Counted from the first letter of the stretch, positions 18,142 through 29,120 are shown. The stretch: DNA of 64,000 bases from Vibrio alfacsensis (GCF_003544875.1 NZ_CP032095.1:1-64000); one strand, 5' to 3'. The notes: generated by a model not told the origin, from the letters alone. Numbers and translations: made by a program.

Positions 18142-20254
18142 TCAAATCGTAGCGGTAACTTTCCACGCCGATGACAGCGCCCCCTCGATATAATCAAGAG
18201 AGTGACAGTCACCGATTTGATGGACAGGATAAGCACCGTTTATGTGAGATGCCATCGTGTTGTCAGTTTCTGCTCCGCTAGCCAAAATAACAGAACCTGC
18301 ATTCACGGACTGTCGCTCTTCACTACCATTGAACGAAAAATGCACTTTATTTGTGTCGATCTCTTGGATTGAAACGCTGTTGTGTAGTGTCACACCAAGC
18401 TTTTCTACTTCATGCAGTACTCGCCAACGACGAACAATGGAGAGTTCCTTACCGAGGGTTTCTTCTGATTCCAAAACGGTCACTTTTCGCCCGCGTTGAG
18501 CAAGAAATTCTGCAAGCTCTAGTCCGACCAACCCGCCTCCTATAATGCAGACATCATCCGCCAGTGGCATCCATAGGTGAGATAATTTTCTGGTCGCTTC
18601 TACGGAGCCAGTGATGCCGCTGAGTTGACCACTTTTAAGCATTGTTCGTTGAAATAAATTGAATTTTTGTTTGCCGATGTGACTGTCGCCACTGGTCATG
18701 ACTTTCCTTAGCTCATCGCCGCTCCAAACATGTTTTGTTCTGCTCCTTTGATCGCCGGTTTACCCCAATGCCCCTGTCGCTACAACCACGTCATCGGGCT
18801 TTAATTCATCTATCAAGGATTGAGACGCTTTGGTATTGAGTTTCACTGTGATCAAAGGGTGGTCGATTTGTTGATAAAGGAAATCCAGTAACTTATTGTT
18901 TTCAGGGTAGACCATCGAAGCAAAAAATAGTGTGCCGCCTAAACGCTTTTCTTGTTCTAACAAAGTGACCTTATGGCCACGGCGAGCTAATTGGCTCGCG
19001 GCCTCCATTCCTCCGGGGCCTCCTCCAATTACAACCACATGTTTTTGGCGTTCTGGAAGCGTTAAAGGGTAATGAGCTTCTTGTCCCATCTCTGGGTTAA
19101 CTGCACATTTTACGCGTTGATTGATGAAAATCTGACTGACGCAGGTATAACAATAAATGCATGGACGAATGTTCTGTGGTTCATTCGCGATAAGCTTATT
19201 CGGCAACTCTGGGTCGGCGAGTAATTTTCTTCCCATCGCCACAAAGTCACATTGGCCTTTTTCAATGGCTCGATTGGCAACTTCAGGTTCAAGACGTCCA
19301 ACGGCGATAACAGGGATAACAAGCTGTTTGGCGACTTCAGTTGCCCAGTCGAGGAAACCTGCTGGTTTATGTACTAGCGGTGCTTCAGTAAATGCATCAC
19401 CACTGGTGGTTGTGGCATAAGCGGAAATGCTGACGGCATCGATCCCCAGTCTCTGCAATTTTGGCGACATGGAGGCAGTCATCTAGACTAATCCCATCAG
19501 GCGTTCGCATTTCGCATGCATCGAGACGCAGCCATACTGGATATTCTCGACCAACGCGCTGACGTACGGATGCGATGATTTCGCGCAGTAGACGTGTCCG
19601 GTTCTCGAAACTTCCGCCGTACTCATCGGTACGTTTGTTGTAATAAGGAGAGAGGAAACCTGCGATGATATAACTGTGCGCAGCGTGGATTTCAACGCCG
19701 TCAAAGCCAGCTCTTTTGGCTCGGTCGGCGGCATCAGAAAACCAAGTGATCATCTGTTCAATATCTTGCTTATCCATAACGCGAATTTTTACATTGCCAC
19801 CTTTTGGACGCACAAATGTGGCGAGCTCTTGTTTTGATAACGCCGCCATCATACCCATTGGGGTCGGTGGTGGTACCGATGGTACCCAAAGTTCGCGACC
19901 CTCTGCCAAGTCTCGAACTGCCGTTTTTCCTGCATGTTGAAGCTGAATTGCAACTTTGGCTCCGTGTTTATGTACACGTTCGGTCAGTTGCTTTAGACCT
20001 GGGAGAAAGTCGTCAGACGAAAGACCCACTTGATAGGGCTCTGCAGTACCTGCCGGATAGGCAATGGCTCCGACGCCCATGGTTATCAGTCCCGCTCCAC
20101 CTTTTGCTCGAGCTTCGTAATAGGCTTGAATGCGTTCTCCGCAATGTCCGTCGGACTCAGCTAGGTTCGTACCCATTGGCGCGGATACTATGCGGTTACG
20201 TATCGCCATTGAGCCGATCTTTCCTGGCTTTAGAAGATGTTCATAGTTACTCAT
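18142..20254 (-). CDS. Old-yellow-enzyme/2,4-dienoyl-CoA-reductase-like flavoenzyme, several frameshifts
   Basis: Reconstructed protein of about 700 residues. N-terminal FMN barrel (KIGSMAIRNRIVSAPM, EIHAAHSYIIAGFLSPYYN, RTDEYGGSFENRTR), then a cysteine cluster CIYCYTC...C for a 4Fe-4S centre, an FAD domain (VVIGGGPGGMEAASQLARRG) and an NAD(P) domain (CIIGGGLVGLELAEFLAQRG). This is the layout of FadH and of the bile-acid enzymes BaiCD/BaiH. It would reduce an enone or dienoyl thioester. The frames join at a C4 run (19444-19447) and at two runs near 18733-18736 and 18763-18766. Start ATG 20254 has AAGGAC upstream. Physiological substrate unknown; a steroid enone is plausible. Confidence 0.82.
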
Positions 20255-20272
20255 ATTGCCGTCCTTGTCGCT

Positions 20273-21103
20273 CTATTGGCCGAGAAGAAAGTCTAGGCAG
20301 GTCTTGTTGAACAAATCGGTATGCTCAACCTGAACCCAGTGTCCGCATTGATTTAGTAACAGAAACTTAGCATCAGGCACATTATCGAGGAATTTAAAAA
20401 CGCCTGATGGAGGATTAAAGCGATCGTTGCTGCCCCAAAAACCGAGGACCGGGCAGGCCAGTTGATTCAGCTCTTGCGTCATGTTTGGCACCATCATTGT
20501 TGAGAACAACTCTTTTGGCTGCGTAACCGCAACTGCTACCCTTTCGCGCAAAATATCATCAGAGAGCTGCGATGAATCATGCAGTTGTAGGCTCATGACC
20601 TCGCGCATTTCGTGGATTCCCATTGGCCCTTGATTGTACGTGGCCACCATCTTTTGAATGCCTTCCATTTCAAAGTATGTTTCACGTTCTTCAACGCCAC
20701 CTGGAGCCATGAGTATCAGTTTATTGACCGATGATGGGTATTTCAGAGCTTGTCCTAACGCAATTGCTCCGCCTAAGGAATTTCCTAGCAAGGTGCAGGG
20801 GCTAAGATGCAAGGTTTCGATGATTTCGTTTAGGACACTCACAAAGAAGTCCAAGTTGTAATGCACATCGTTTGGTTTGTCTGAACGACCAAACCCAGGG
20901 AGATCAAGAACGATATTACGAAAACCTTGGCTGGCAAATTTTGGGTAATTGTTTTTGAAATTGCTGTAACCCGATGCGCCAGGACCACTGCCATGCAGCC
21001 AAATCACGATGTCTCCCTCACCCTCATCGAGGTAATGTACCGTCAGTCCATTTTGCAATGTTAGGTAATGCTGTTCAGGCAAATTTAGCGCCAAATTAGA
21101 CAT
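20273..21103 (-). CDS. tesD: Meta-cleavage product hydrolase (HsaD/TesD/BphD family)
   Basis: Alpha/beta hydrolase of 276 residues from the ATG at 21103, preceded by AAGGAG. Seen: oxyanion segment HGSGPGASGYSNF, nucleophile GNSLGGA, aspartate in GSNDRFNP and histidine in NQCGHWVQVEH, all typical of C-C bond hydrolases of meta-cleavage products. In steroid degradation this enzyme hydrolyses 4,9-DSHA into a hydroxyhexadienoate and the HIP-type propanoate with rings C and D. It would act directly after the extradiol dioxygenase encoded at 51544 and feed the hydratase at 5498. It lies 18 bases upstream of the flavoenzyme gene on the same strand. Intact. Confidence 0.86.
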   Translation of the reverse strand: MSNLALNLPEQHYLTLQNGLTVHYLDEGEGDIVIWLHGSGPGASGYSNFKNNYPKFASQGFRNIVLDLPGFGRSDKPNDVHYNLDFFVSVLNEIIETLHLSPCTLLGNSLGGAIALGQALKYPSSVNKLILMAPGGVEERETYFEMEGIQKMVATYNQGPMGIHEMREVMSLQLHDSSQLSDDILRERVAVAVTQPKELFSTMMVPNMTQELNQLACPVLGFWGSNDRFNPPSGVFKFLDNVPDAKFLLLNQCGHWVQVEHTDLFNKTCLDFLLGQ

Positions 21104-21402
21104 TGCTTTCTCCTTGCTGTTGTTATGCGTTCCAGTCGCAATGATAGTCATGATGCCATCGTCCACTTTTTCGGTGTTTTTCGCATCGTCCATTCAGACC
21201 AGAGAGTCATTAAGGCTTTGATACAGTGATTAGTCCCGTTGGACGATGTTGGCCGGAGTGATTTTGAAGACCATAAGTGTGGAAAGAGGTGGGTTGCTAG
21301 TGTGGCAAACAAATAAGACAACGTCAGTGGCGCTAGGTTTGATAGATAAAAACACAGCCCCAATCTCTATAAGTGAATGATTTATATACAACAGGAAGTA
21401 AT
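21104..21402. promoter_or_regulatory. Divergent promoter region of the side-chain block
   Basis: A 299-base gap between the minus-strand hydrolase operon and the plus-strand CoA-ligase operon. Both need promoters here. I see no gene and cannot define an operator. Confidence 0.4.
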
Positions 21403-23291
21403 ATGACAGACACAATGAGTCCGAAGGCATGCGACGCTTCTGACCAAGTCGCAGACGTCATTTTACCTGTTCCTCGCAGTGAGACACAGGCAAAAATGGA
21501 TCGTCGTGCGAAAGCGGCGATGTTGATAAAACCGTCTGATCAATACACGCTTGCTGATCGCTTTGAGCAGCAAGCCCAGACATTCGCCGAGCGTCCATTT
21601 TTGATCTATGGTGAGCATTCTTGGAGTTATCATGAGGTTGATCGACAGGCAAACAAATTAGCTCACGCCGTGTATGAAAAAGGCTTCGACCTGGAGATGT
21701 GTGTGCTATCGCTTTGGAAAATCGCCCAGAATTCTTTTGTTTGGCTTGGCTTAGCTAAGGCTGGTATTACCGCCGCATTTATCAATACACAAATTCATGG
21801 TACGCCGCTCGTACATGCGCTTAGTTCGTGCAAACCAAAATGGTGATTGTCGGTGAAGAGTGCGCGTCGTTATTTACACGGACAATGGATGAATTCGAAG
21901 AGTTTGCCCAATTGCCTTTCTATCTATTGCCAGACCCGGAAAATCCAACCCATGAGCATACCAATGCCCGTTTTGATTTGGGGTTAGTGCAAGCACTTCA
22001 AACTGCCAGTAGTGGTTCATTTGATAAGTCCATCCGCTCTGAACTGACGGCGGAGACACCATCGTTGTTGATTTTCACCTCAGGGACGACGGGGTTACCT
22101 AAAGCCGCGATATACAGTCATATGCGTTGGCTCACTTCTGGTGACGTGATGAAAGTTACGCTCGATGCTGTGCCTGATGACAGTTTCTATTGTTTCTTAC
22201 CTCTTTATCACGGCGCAGCCGCAACATCGGTGACTTCTACTGGGCAGCGGGCTCCGCGATAGTGGTGCGTCGTAAATTTAGTGCTAGTGCATTTTGGCGA
22301 GATATTAAGCAGCACAATGTGACAGTTGTTCAATATATCGGAGAGATTTGCCGGTATTTATTGAATCATGATGACAGCAAAACGCAGGAAAAGGCAATCA
22401 CGAACATCAGGTCAGAGCGATGCTTGGTGCAGGGCTTCTGCGGAATCTTGGCGTCGGTGGCTTGATAAATTTGGTGCAATGGACATCTATGAGGGATGGG
22501 GCTCGACAGAAGCAAATACCAATTTGATCAATTTGGATAACTACATTGGTTCCTGTGGTCGTGTGCCTGATAAAACAAAAACCAATTTTCTTTTGGTTAA
22601 GTACGATGTAGAGGCCGACCAGCACGTTAAGGACAGCAAGGGTTATTGTGTTCCTTGTGGGCCATATGAAGTTGGTGAAGCTTTAGGTCTGATCATCAAT
22701 CGACCAGATATGGGGGCAGGACGCTTTGAGGGATATGTATCAGCAGAAGCGACGGAACAAAAAATTATCCGTAATGTGTTAATGGACAACGATGCCTATT
22801 GGCGCTCAGGCGATTTACTTCGCTATGACGATGACGGCTACTACTACTTTGTTGACCGAATTGGCGATACGTTCCGTTGGAAGAGTGAGAACGTGTCTGC
22901 AAGAGGTAGCAACGGAGCTTGCTGACTTTCAGGGGCTGAGACCATTAATGTGTATGGTGTGCAAGTTCCAAACCATGAGGGGCGAGCAGGAATGGCGGCG
23001 ATTGTAATGCAAAGAGGCGAGGCTTTCGATCCTAAAGCATTTTTTCAACTCACCGAAGCACGCCTACCTCGTTATGCTGCACCACAATTTGTGCGAGTCT
23101 GTGAAGCCGCCGACATCACAACCACCTTTAAATTGCGTAAAGTGGATCTTCAACGTCAAGGTTACTGCCCTGAAATGTGCCAAGATCCGCTATATATTCG
23201 AAATGAAGCGAACGCCACTTATGAGCCTTATTCAATCGAAGTGCTAGCTGCAGTGGGATACCCGCCATTTCAACCAACGAGACAGGGATAG
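21403..23291 (+). CDS. FATP/very-long-chain acyl-CoA-synthetase-type CoA ligase, multiple frameshifts
   Basis: AMP-forming CoA ligase spanning about 630 residues once frames are joined. Seen: LIFTSGTTGLPKAAIYSH (P-loop), LPLYHGAA, RRKFSASAFWRDI, TVVQYIGEICRYLLN, YEGWGSTEAN and DRIGDTFRWKSENVS. These motifs are specific to the FATP/VLACS branch, which includes human bile-acyl-CoA synthetase and actinobacterial sterol ligases. Breaks occur at short runs, e.g. A3 at 21832-21834, G3 at 22242-22244 and A4 at 22389-22392, plus others near 22431 and 22900-22940. ATG 21403 has AGGAAG upstream. Inferred role: activating the steroid side-chain carboxylate. Whether a functional protein is made is unresolved. 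Confidence 0.78.
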
Positions 23292-23307
23292 GATAAGGAA
23301 GTCAATC

Positions 23308-24512
23308 ATGGGATTAAAAGGAACCGCTGCGATTGTAGGTGCAGCGCAATACAAACCTGAAAAATATCAAACCGCGCCGCAAATGTTCCACTTAGAGCAA
23401 GTCGCTGATCTTGGTCGTCAAGCTGTGTTAGACGCAGGATTGAGCATGAAAGACATTGATGGCTTGGTATTACATGGCCCCCAGTTTCATGAAGCGTCTA
23501 TTTTGTTCCGGCTATGGCGGCAGAATACTTGGTGTCGAGGTGAACTTTGCTGAGGTGGTTGATTTGGGGCTGTTCATCGGTTGGTATGGTGTGGCGTGCC
23601 GCAGCGGCGATCGAGATGGGGTTATGTCAGGCAGTATTATGCGTTATCCCAGCAAGAATGGCACCATTCGCTCCTGGTGAGGATTTAAGTTGGATGGCAG
23701 AAGCGATGCGTTATGGTGGTCATTCGACAGCATTTGGTGCTCCGGAGGCTGAGTTCGATTTGCCTTATGGGCATGTAGGACAAAATACAGGTTACGCCAT
23801 GATTGCTCAGCGTTACGCGGCTCAATACGGTTATGATAAACAAGCAATGGCGAAAATTGCGGTTGATCAGAGGTTTAATGCACAGTACCACCCTGATGCG
23901 ATTTTTAATGGGCAAACCATAACGGCTCAAGACGTTTTAGCGAGCAAAGTGGTGGCCGATCCTCCATGTATTGAAATTGTGATGCCAGTGGCTGGCGGTG
24001 CGGCCGTCTTAGTGACGTCGAAAGAGCTTGCAAACCGTGCACGTCATCGTCCGGCATTTGTAAAAGGCTTCGGTGAACGTTTGTCCTATAAGTCACCATC
24101 TTACAGTGATGAGATGACCGTTACACCATTGGAACGAGCAGCAAAACAAGCCTTTTCTATGGCAGGTTTAAAGCCATCCGATATGGATGCCGCACAGATT
24201 TATGATTGTTATACCATCACGACTTTGCTTTCTATTGAAGATGCTGGTTTCTGTGCCAAAGGCGAGGGGATGCATTTTGTAAATAGTCATAATCTTACCT
24301 TTAAAGGTGACTTTCCACTAAACACCCACGGTGGTCAATTGAGTTTTGGTCAAGCGGGATCAGCAGGTGGTATGTCTCAAGTTATCGAAGCATTCCATCA
24401 AATTTCTGGCCGTGCAGAACAAAGACAATTGCCGTCGTGCCATCAAGTGTTTGTGAGTGGTACGGGTGGTGTTATGAGTGAACAAGGTGCACTGATATTG
24501 CAAGGAGCATAA
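23308..24512 (+). CDS. Thiolase-superfamily steroid side-chain aldolase/lipid-transfer thiolase, frameshifts
   Basis: About 402 residues after joining frames near 23500-23580. N-terminus MGLKGTAAIVGAAQY, then AAEYLGVEVNFAEVVDLGG...CSSVGMVWRAAAAIE, and a long intact C-terminal part with QIYDCYTITTLLSIEDAGFC and NTHGGQLSFGQAGSAGGM. This is the SCPx/Ltp branch of thiolases. Members next to a DUF35 protein (Ltp2, Sal1) act as retro-aldolases that release acetyl- or propionyl-CoA from a beta-hydroxyacyl-CoA side chain; others are true thiolases. A Cys is present in the reconstructed GGCSS, so the chemistry is not settled by sequence. Position between a CoA ligase and a DUF35-MaoC gene supports a side-chain function. 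Confidence 0.78.
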
Positions 24513-24515
24513 CCT

Positions 24516-25423
24516 ATGAATCAATTGAAACTGATGCCGCTACCTACGGCAATTTCTGCGCCTTTTTGGCAATCACTTAAAGATGGCGTGATCCGCATAC
24601 AGCAATGCGGTGAATGTGATGGTTGGGTATTTTACCCACGTAATCACTGCTCACACTGTTTGAGTGATCAACTGACATGGCAAGAAGTATCGGGAGAAGC
24701 CACGCTGTACAGCTTTACCATTGCCCGAGTACCAACTATGGCTGAGTTTGCGAGCAAAAGCCGCAAATTCTCGCAGTTGTACGCTTAAAGAAGGTGTGCA
24801 TATCAACACAACGATCGTTGGGGTTGAAGAGCAGGATCTCACGGTTGGAATGTCTTTAAAACCCGTGTTTGATGAAGTGGATAGTGATGGCACCACATTG
24901 CTTCCAGTTTACGGCAGTAACAAACCGTACCGATAAGCTATCGTATGAAAACCCGCTTGATGGTTTGGGCAAAAACGAGCGTGGGCAGCTGCAAATTTCT
25001 GTCGACAATCAGGCCGCGATTAACGCGTTACCATCATTAGGTTTTACGTCTTGGAGCAATGAGATAACCGTTGACCAGGTGCTTATTGATGATTTCGCAA
25101 AACTTTCTGGTGATGATTATTGGCTGCATACCGATCCTGAGCGAGCGAAAAAAGAGAGTCCATTTGGGACTACCATCGCGCATGGCGCGTTGATTCAAGT
25201 GCTGCAATCTCGCTTTGATTTATCATTGCCCTATGAGATAACGGGATTTGAAACGATGATGAACTATGGCTCTGATCGTTTGCGTTTTCCCCCCTGTCCC
25301 TGTAGACTCTAAGCTGCATGCCCGTGCCCGAGTGAAGTCCGTCAATCAAACGGTAAAGGAACACAGCTCACCTTAGAGGTGATGACACACGTGGTTGGTA
25401 ATGAACGCCCTTCCAGTAATTAA
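24516..25423 (+). CDS. DUF35 (zinc ribbon/OB-fold)-MaoC hydratase fusion, frameshifts
   Basis: About 300 residues after joining frames. The N-terminal part is a DUF35 protein: FWQSLKDGVIRIQQCGECDGWVFYPRNHCSHC has a four-cysteine zinc ribbon (given here as CxxC...CxxC at about residues 29-45), followed by an OB-fold (GEATLYSFTIARVPT). The C-terminal part is a MaoC-like hot-dog hydratase with the motif DYWLHTDPERA...FGTTIAHGAL carrying the catalytic Asp/His. In ChsH2 the order is MaoC then DUF35; here it is reversed. DUF35 partners activate Ltp2-type aldolases, so hydration and aldol cleavage are probably coupled. Breaks lie near 24770, 24900, 25290 and 25345; the C-terminus may be shortened. 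Confidence 0.75.
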
Positions 25424-25471
25424 TGAATTGGTGATTATTTACCGATAGTGCACATATTGTTGAAAACAAAG

Positions 25472-25530
25472 AACGGTAGTACGTGGCAGAGTTTTATTGC
25501 TAAATAAAATCGACACAAACTACCGTTTTT
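25472..25530 (+). terminator. Possible terminator/cruciform after side-chain operon
   Basis: AACGGTAGT at 25472-25480 pairs with ACTACCGTT at 25519-25527, followed by more T; inside lies a second pairing, TTTTATT with AATAAAA. The long interrupted stem ends the plus-strand block. It could equally be a recombination-type hairpin; I favour a weak terminator. Confidence 0.4.
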
Positions 25531-26055
25531 ATGTTGAATTATCCCTTACTACTCCCGCGCACATAAAGCTCAATCCGAACCTTAGTGTCGACCGCAAACC
25601 GCGTAATGTGCCACCCAAAACTACTTGAATGAGCTATTCGTTCAAACTTGATGTATTAAGACCACTGATAAAGTTTTTCTAGTAGATCATTGGCTATTCA
25701 GAAATCACTAATGGCAATGAACCTCTAATCATCAAAGATTAACAACAGAAGATAGTTTGAGATCACAAGTAGTTTGTGGAATGTACAACGCAATTTATGC
25801 TTAGTTAGCATGACTGTGAGCAACGAGAAAACTAATCAATTAGATCGCATTCTTTTAAATCCGCTAGTGAATATTTTATCGATGATGATCGATCATAGAT
25901 CTTACATACCTTCTAGACTTATAGGAACATCCATTTTACCGTTTCTTCTTTTGTCTCAGGAAAATAGCCAAAGGTTTTTCATAATTTCGAGCTAATTCTT
26001 TCAGTTTCAAAAATTTCTTTATTTGTTTTGATTGCACTTTTAGTACGGTATGGAT
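25531..26055. other. Region without a supported gene
   Basis: AT-rich DNA between the side-chain operon and a broken minus-strand gene. Only short open stretches without ribosome sites; nothing recognised. Confidence 0.5.
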
Positions 26056-26807
26056 TTACTTCATTTTTCCTTTATTGGTGTCAATCATCCAATCAAGGTA
26101 TTGCTCAAAATCACGCGGTTTAGTCGAACACTCTAAGCCAACTAAATTTAAATTATGAAAGTTAATTTTCTTTTAGATTTATAACCTTGTGAATATACAA
26201 TCCAATCAGGGCAACCACTGAATTCTATATCCATGTATTCAAGTGATATTACTTTTCTAATTCGTTCAAAGCTAACTAGTATTTTTCCATCTTTTGTAAT
26301 CGCTGTTTTATTTTCCACATAACTATCAAAGTGTCTTTTCCGTTCTTCCCACTCTATAGCTTTTATTTCTAAGCTAACTGTATATCTATCTCGAAAATGT
26401 CATAACCAAACGCTTCACTGAGAAGTGTCACAACATTTGATTGACTACTGGCAGATTCATTTTATTGCTTGAGCGTCTAACAAATCGATACACGTTCCAT
26501 TTTGCAACTATATACTATTTTAATGTAGTTGTAATTATTGATACAGAAGTGAGGAACGTAATCAATGTCACAATCGAAAAAATGCTTATTCCTCCATTCT
26601 CATTTATGATCGGTTTACAATCTTGATTTCGAATTAAATCAAGTAAGTTAGGAGTAAATTTTCCAGTTCTCATTTTATTAAGTGTTTCCAATGAATGTCT
26701 AATTTTTTATATAAATTTAATCGCCGCCATCTGTCAGATATTTGAAGAGTCTTTCACTATTCTGGAATGTTCAGTACTTCACAAATAGCCCTAAGGATGC
26801 TTTTCAT
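26056..26807 (-). pseudogene. Broken hypothetical gene (membrane protein)
   Basis: Reading the minus strand from an ATG at 26807 (MKSILRAICEVLNIPE) gives conserved-looking coding sequence through at least four frame changes: KMRTGKFTPNLLDLIRNQD, a hydrophobic helix ISIFSIVTLITFLTSVSII, then FGYDIFEIDIQ, KAIEWEERKRHFDSYVENK, VISLEYMDIEFSGCPDWIVY, and an ending FEQYLDWMIDTNKGKMK. About 250 residues if joined. I do not recognise the family. One predicted membrane helix sits in the middle. Either heavy sequencing error or a decayed gene; AT-rich compared with the steroid blocks. Confidence 0.5.
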
Positions 26808-26974
26808 TACCCACACTCATGGACTTCCCAAGAAGTTAGATTGTAAGTTTGTTACGATATTAATTTTTATTTATCGCGCGAAGTGTCATTGCCTATGAAG
26901 TATTTAGTGCCTACATCATATTAAGAGTTTTAAATAAAATTCACGTTGAATTTTCTAAGTGTAATAAAGTTAAA
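26808..26974. other. Short AT-rich spacer
   Basis: No gene seen; leads into the tandem palindromes and probably carries the promoter for the small gene at 27182. Confidence 0.4.
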
Positions 26975-26988
26975 CCTATAGTACCAAA

Positions 26989-27149
26989 ACCAAAGTATTT
27001 GGTACTTAATCTCATAGTAACCAAAACCAAAGTATTTGGTACTTAATCTCATAGTAACCAAAACCAAAGTATTTGGTACTTAATCTTATAGTAACAAAAC
27101 CAAAGTATTTGGTTACTACATTTGTTATGGTAATAATTGGTAAAACCAA
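26989..27149. repeat. Four tandem operator-like palindromes (ACCAAA-N3-TTTGGT)
   Basis: The 15-base inverted repeat ACCAAAGTATTTGGT occurs at 26989-27003, 27026-27040, 27063-27077 and 27099-27113, with unit length 37, 37 and 36 bases. The intervening sequence (ACTTAATCTCATAGT) is also repeated. A related site, TTGGTAAAACCAA, follows at 27137-27149. The array ends just before a strong ribosome site and a small open reading frame. It looks like an operator array or an iteron/centromere array. Confidence 0.8.
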
Positions 27150-27181
27150 CTACTAACATAAACCAGTAAAGGAGGGTGTCG

Positions 27182-27292
27182 ATGCAGGTCACTACAAATG
27201 CGATATATCAGGAAATAGATGTCCTCTATAGTTTGAGTAAGGCTTTACACGGCGCTTGGGTTAGTAGCATCGCGGAACGGGAGTTCAATTGA
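27182..27292 (+). CDS. Small or truncated protein behind the palindrome array
   Basis: A 36-codon frame beginning ATG CAG GTC after the strong ribosome site AAAGGAGGG. The product (MQVTTNAIYQEIDVLYSLSK at its start) is soluble-looking and resembles nothing I know. The sequence after the TGA at 27290 still looks partly coding in another frame (IETILTLKMLNEQATN), so this may be the start of a longer frameshifted gene. The array upstream suggests tight regulation or autoregulation. Confidence 0.4.
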   Translation: MQVTTNAIYQEIDVLYSLSKALHGAWVSSIAEREFN

Positions 27293-28113
27293 AACTATTC
27301 TGACTCTAAAAATGTTGAACGAACAAGCTACTAATTGCGCTTTGAATTGAGTGGTATCAAATTTCGCATTCGTTGGTTTGAGGTGAAGTTTGTTAGACAC
27401 GGTTCACTGACAATTTGTGCTGCCAACTCCATTTCGGTTTCTGAATTGGAACGTTGAAAAATAATAAATTTCCAAAATATCAAGAGTGGAATTGCTTATT
27501 ATCGAAAGAATGGAAGATTCTTTTTAGAGTTCATAATCAGTTAAGGCATTTAGGTACGGAGCACAATTCTATTATTTTGCTTCTAATAATTCAAATCAGA
27601 CTTTGGAAGCCACGTTATGAACATGAAGTAAGCATAAATCACACGAAGATCTATTAAATGATCTGACACTCACGTTACAGTGACATGAATACGGAAAATA
27701 TAACACGGATAACTTAATCTAAGAGTCATATGTGGTTAAGAAGAAAAAGGGTTCAAGAAGATAATATCGACAGTGACTGCTGAAGAAAGCCCTAGTGTTC
27801 AACTGAAACATCCTATCTCGCCTGTTATTGTAGAGAAAGATTGCCAACCTGTATTCTGCTTGACGACGGTAAACACACTGGTGAAATGACGACTTTTGTG
27901 GTCAGCTAAAAGAAACTAGCAAAGTAGAACCAAAATGAAGCTGACAAAGTGTGGTAGTTTACGGAATACATTTGATGGCACCACGTTTACTCGTTCAAAT
28001 TCGACCTCTAACGCTCTCTAGCACCTCTTGGCCAGTTTTTGTGTATAGATGCTATCTACAGATTAAAGTTGCCTATGATGGTTTGTGGCTCAATTTATAA
28101 AGGATTATTTTAA
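27293..28113. other. Degenerate region
   Basis: Short overlapping open stretches in different frames, e.g. 27454-27657 plus strand, with no clear starts or motifs. Possibly several broken genes; none can be supported. Confidence 0.4.
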
Positions 28114-28580
28114 GTGTGGCTTTGTCTTTGACAGATCGCGTCAACGAGTCGAAAAACAAGGCGATACTATTTTCATCGCAGTTGTTATTTTGTTCTATCC
28201 CTTGGTGATCGACAAACAGTCTTGTTAGCTCATTGCGCTGACTTTGGAAATAAAAAGCTATGCTAGCTTGGGTGTTCTATTCACTTAAGTTAAAGGTTTT
28301 CTATGAAGAAAGTATTTTTGGAAATTATTTTTCGCTAATGTCGTTCGGCAGCATCGCAGCAATAATTGCTCCCAATGCTCCTAAGTTCCTGTACTTGCTT
28401 GGATGGGTCTATATTATTCTAATGTTGGGTGTTGGTGTCTTGACTATATATTCTGAGCGAATTATGGCTTGGTGCGATAAAAATTGGGAGATAGGAAAGA
28501 TGAGTAAATATGGCGTGTCACTTGCTTTGAAGTATATAAGGTCATCAGTCAGTAACGGGGAATTGTACCTGTTGATTTGA
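28114..28580 (+). pseudogene. Broken hypothetical inner-membrane protein
   Basis: A frame from a GTG at 28114 (VALSLTDRVNESKNKAILF) runs into stops, then resumes in the stretch 28260-28580 (106 codons), which has two predicted membrane helices (YFSLMSFGSIAAIIA and FLYLLGWVYIILMLGVGVL). No known motif. The join suggests a small membrane protein of roughly 150 residues broken by indels. Low GC relative to the steroid operons. Confidence 0.35.
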
Positions 28581-28622
28581 AAATTTATCCGTCAGAATGT
28601 TTGTTTCAATGAATTCATTCAA

Positions 28623-29000
28623 GTTGCAGTCTAGCTGATTTTTCTTTCAAACCTTAAATTAACCCTTTATGACCATCCAGGTGGTGATATTGAACTTTGT
28701 GACTTGAGCAATGAAATTGACCGAGTCATTGCTCATTTGAGCCCACCAAATAAAGCACTCTTAGCTGAAGTAATTTATGGTGTTGAGCATAATGTTACTT
28801 GGTTAGAAAATAAAGAAGATCTTCGAATGAGTAAGCTTGATGATCAGGTGTGTTGGAAGGTATGTAACACGAAATTGCTCTTTTTCTTCTTAGTGCGATC
28901 ACTCAGTGGCAGTTCACGCCACTGGGATTGCAATACTTTTCCTCATGCTGGTACTGAAGGGGCTATGCGGCATTTTCTTCCAGAAACGTGCCAAAAATAA
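28623..29000 (+). CDS. Hypothetical protein fragment
   Basis: An open stretch, best seen from 28704, encodes LSNEIDRVIAHLSPPNKALL and NVTWLENKEDLRMSKLDDQ. No start with a ribosome site, and the C-terminal third is of low plausibility. Not recognised. Confidence 0.25.
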
Positions 29001-29120
29001 CTTTCAGTTCGCACCATTTCATATTTTTTTGCAGGCTGTTAAGTCTTTCTGAAATAGGTCTAGATTCGACGTTATGCTACAATGCTTAAAGCTAAGGTTA
29101 AATTATCGGTTGGGTGAGTC

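Noticed and set aside
25472..25530. Integron attC site
   Set aside because: No GTTRRRY/RYYYAAC ends and no integrase or cassette array.
26989..27113. CRISPR array
   Set aside because: The spacers are themselves repeated and only about 20 bases; no cas genes.
27760..27900. MucR/Ros-like regulator fragment
   Set aside because: A vague resemblance (SPVIVEKDCQPVFCL) over a few residues with frame breaks; not enough to call.
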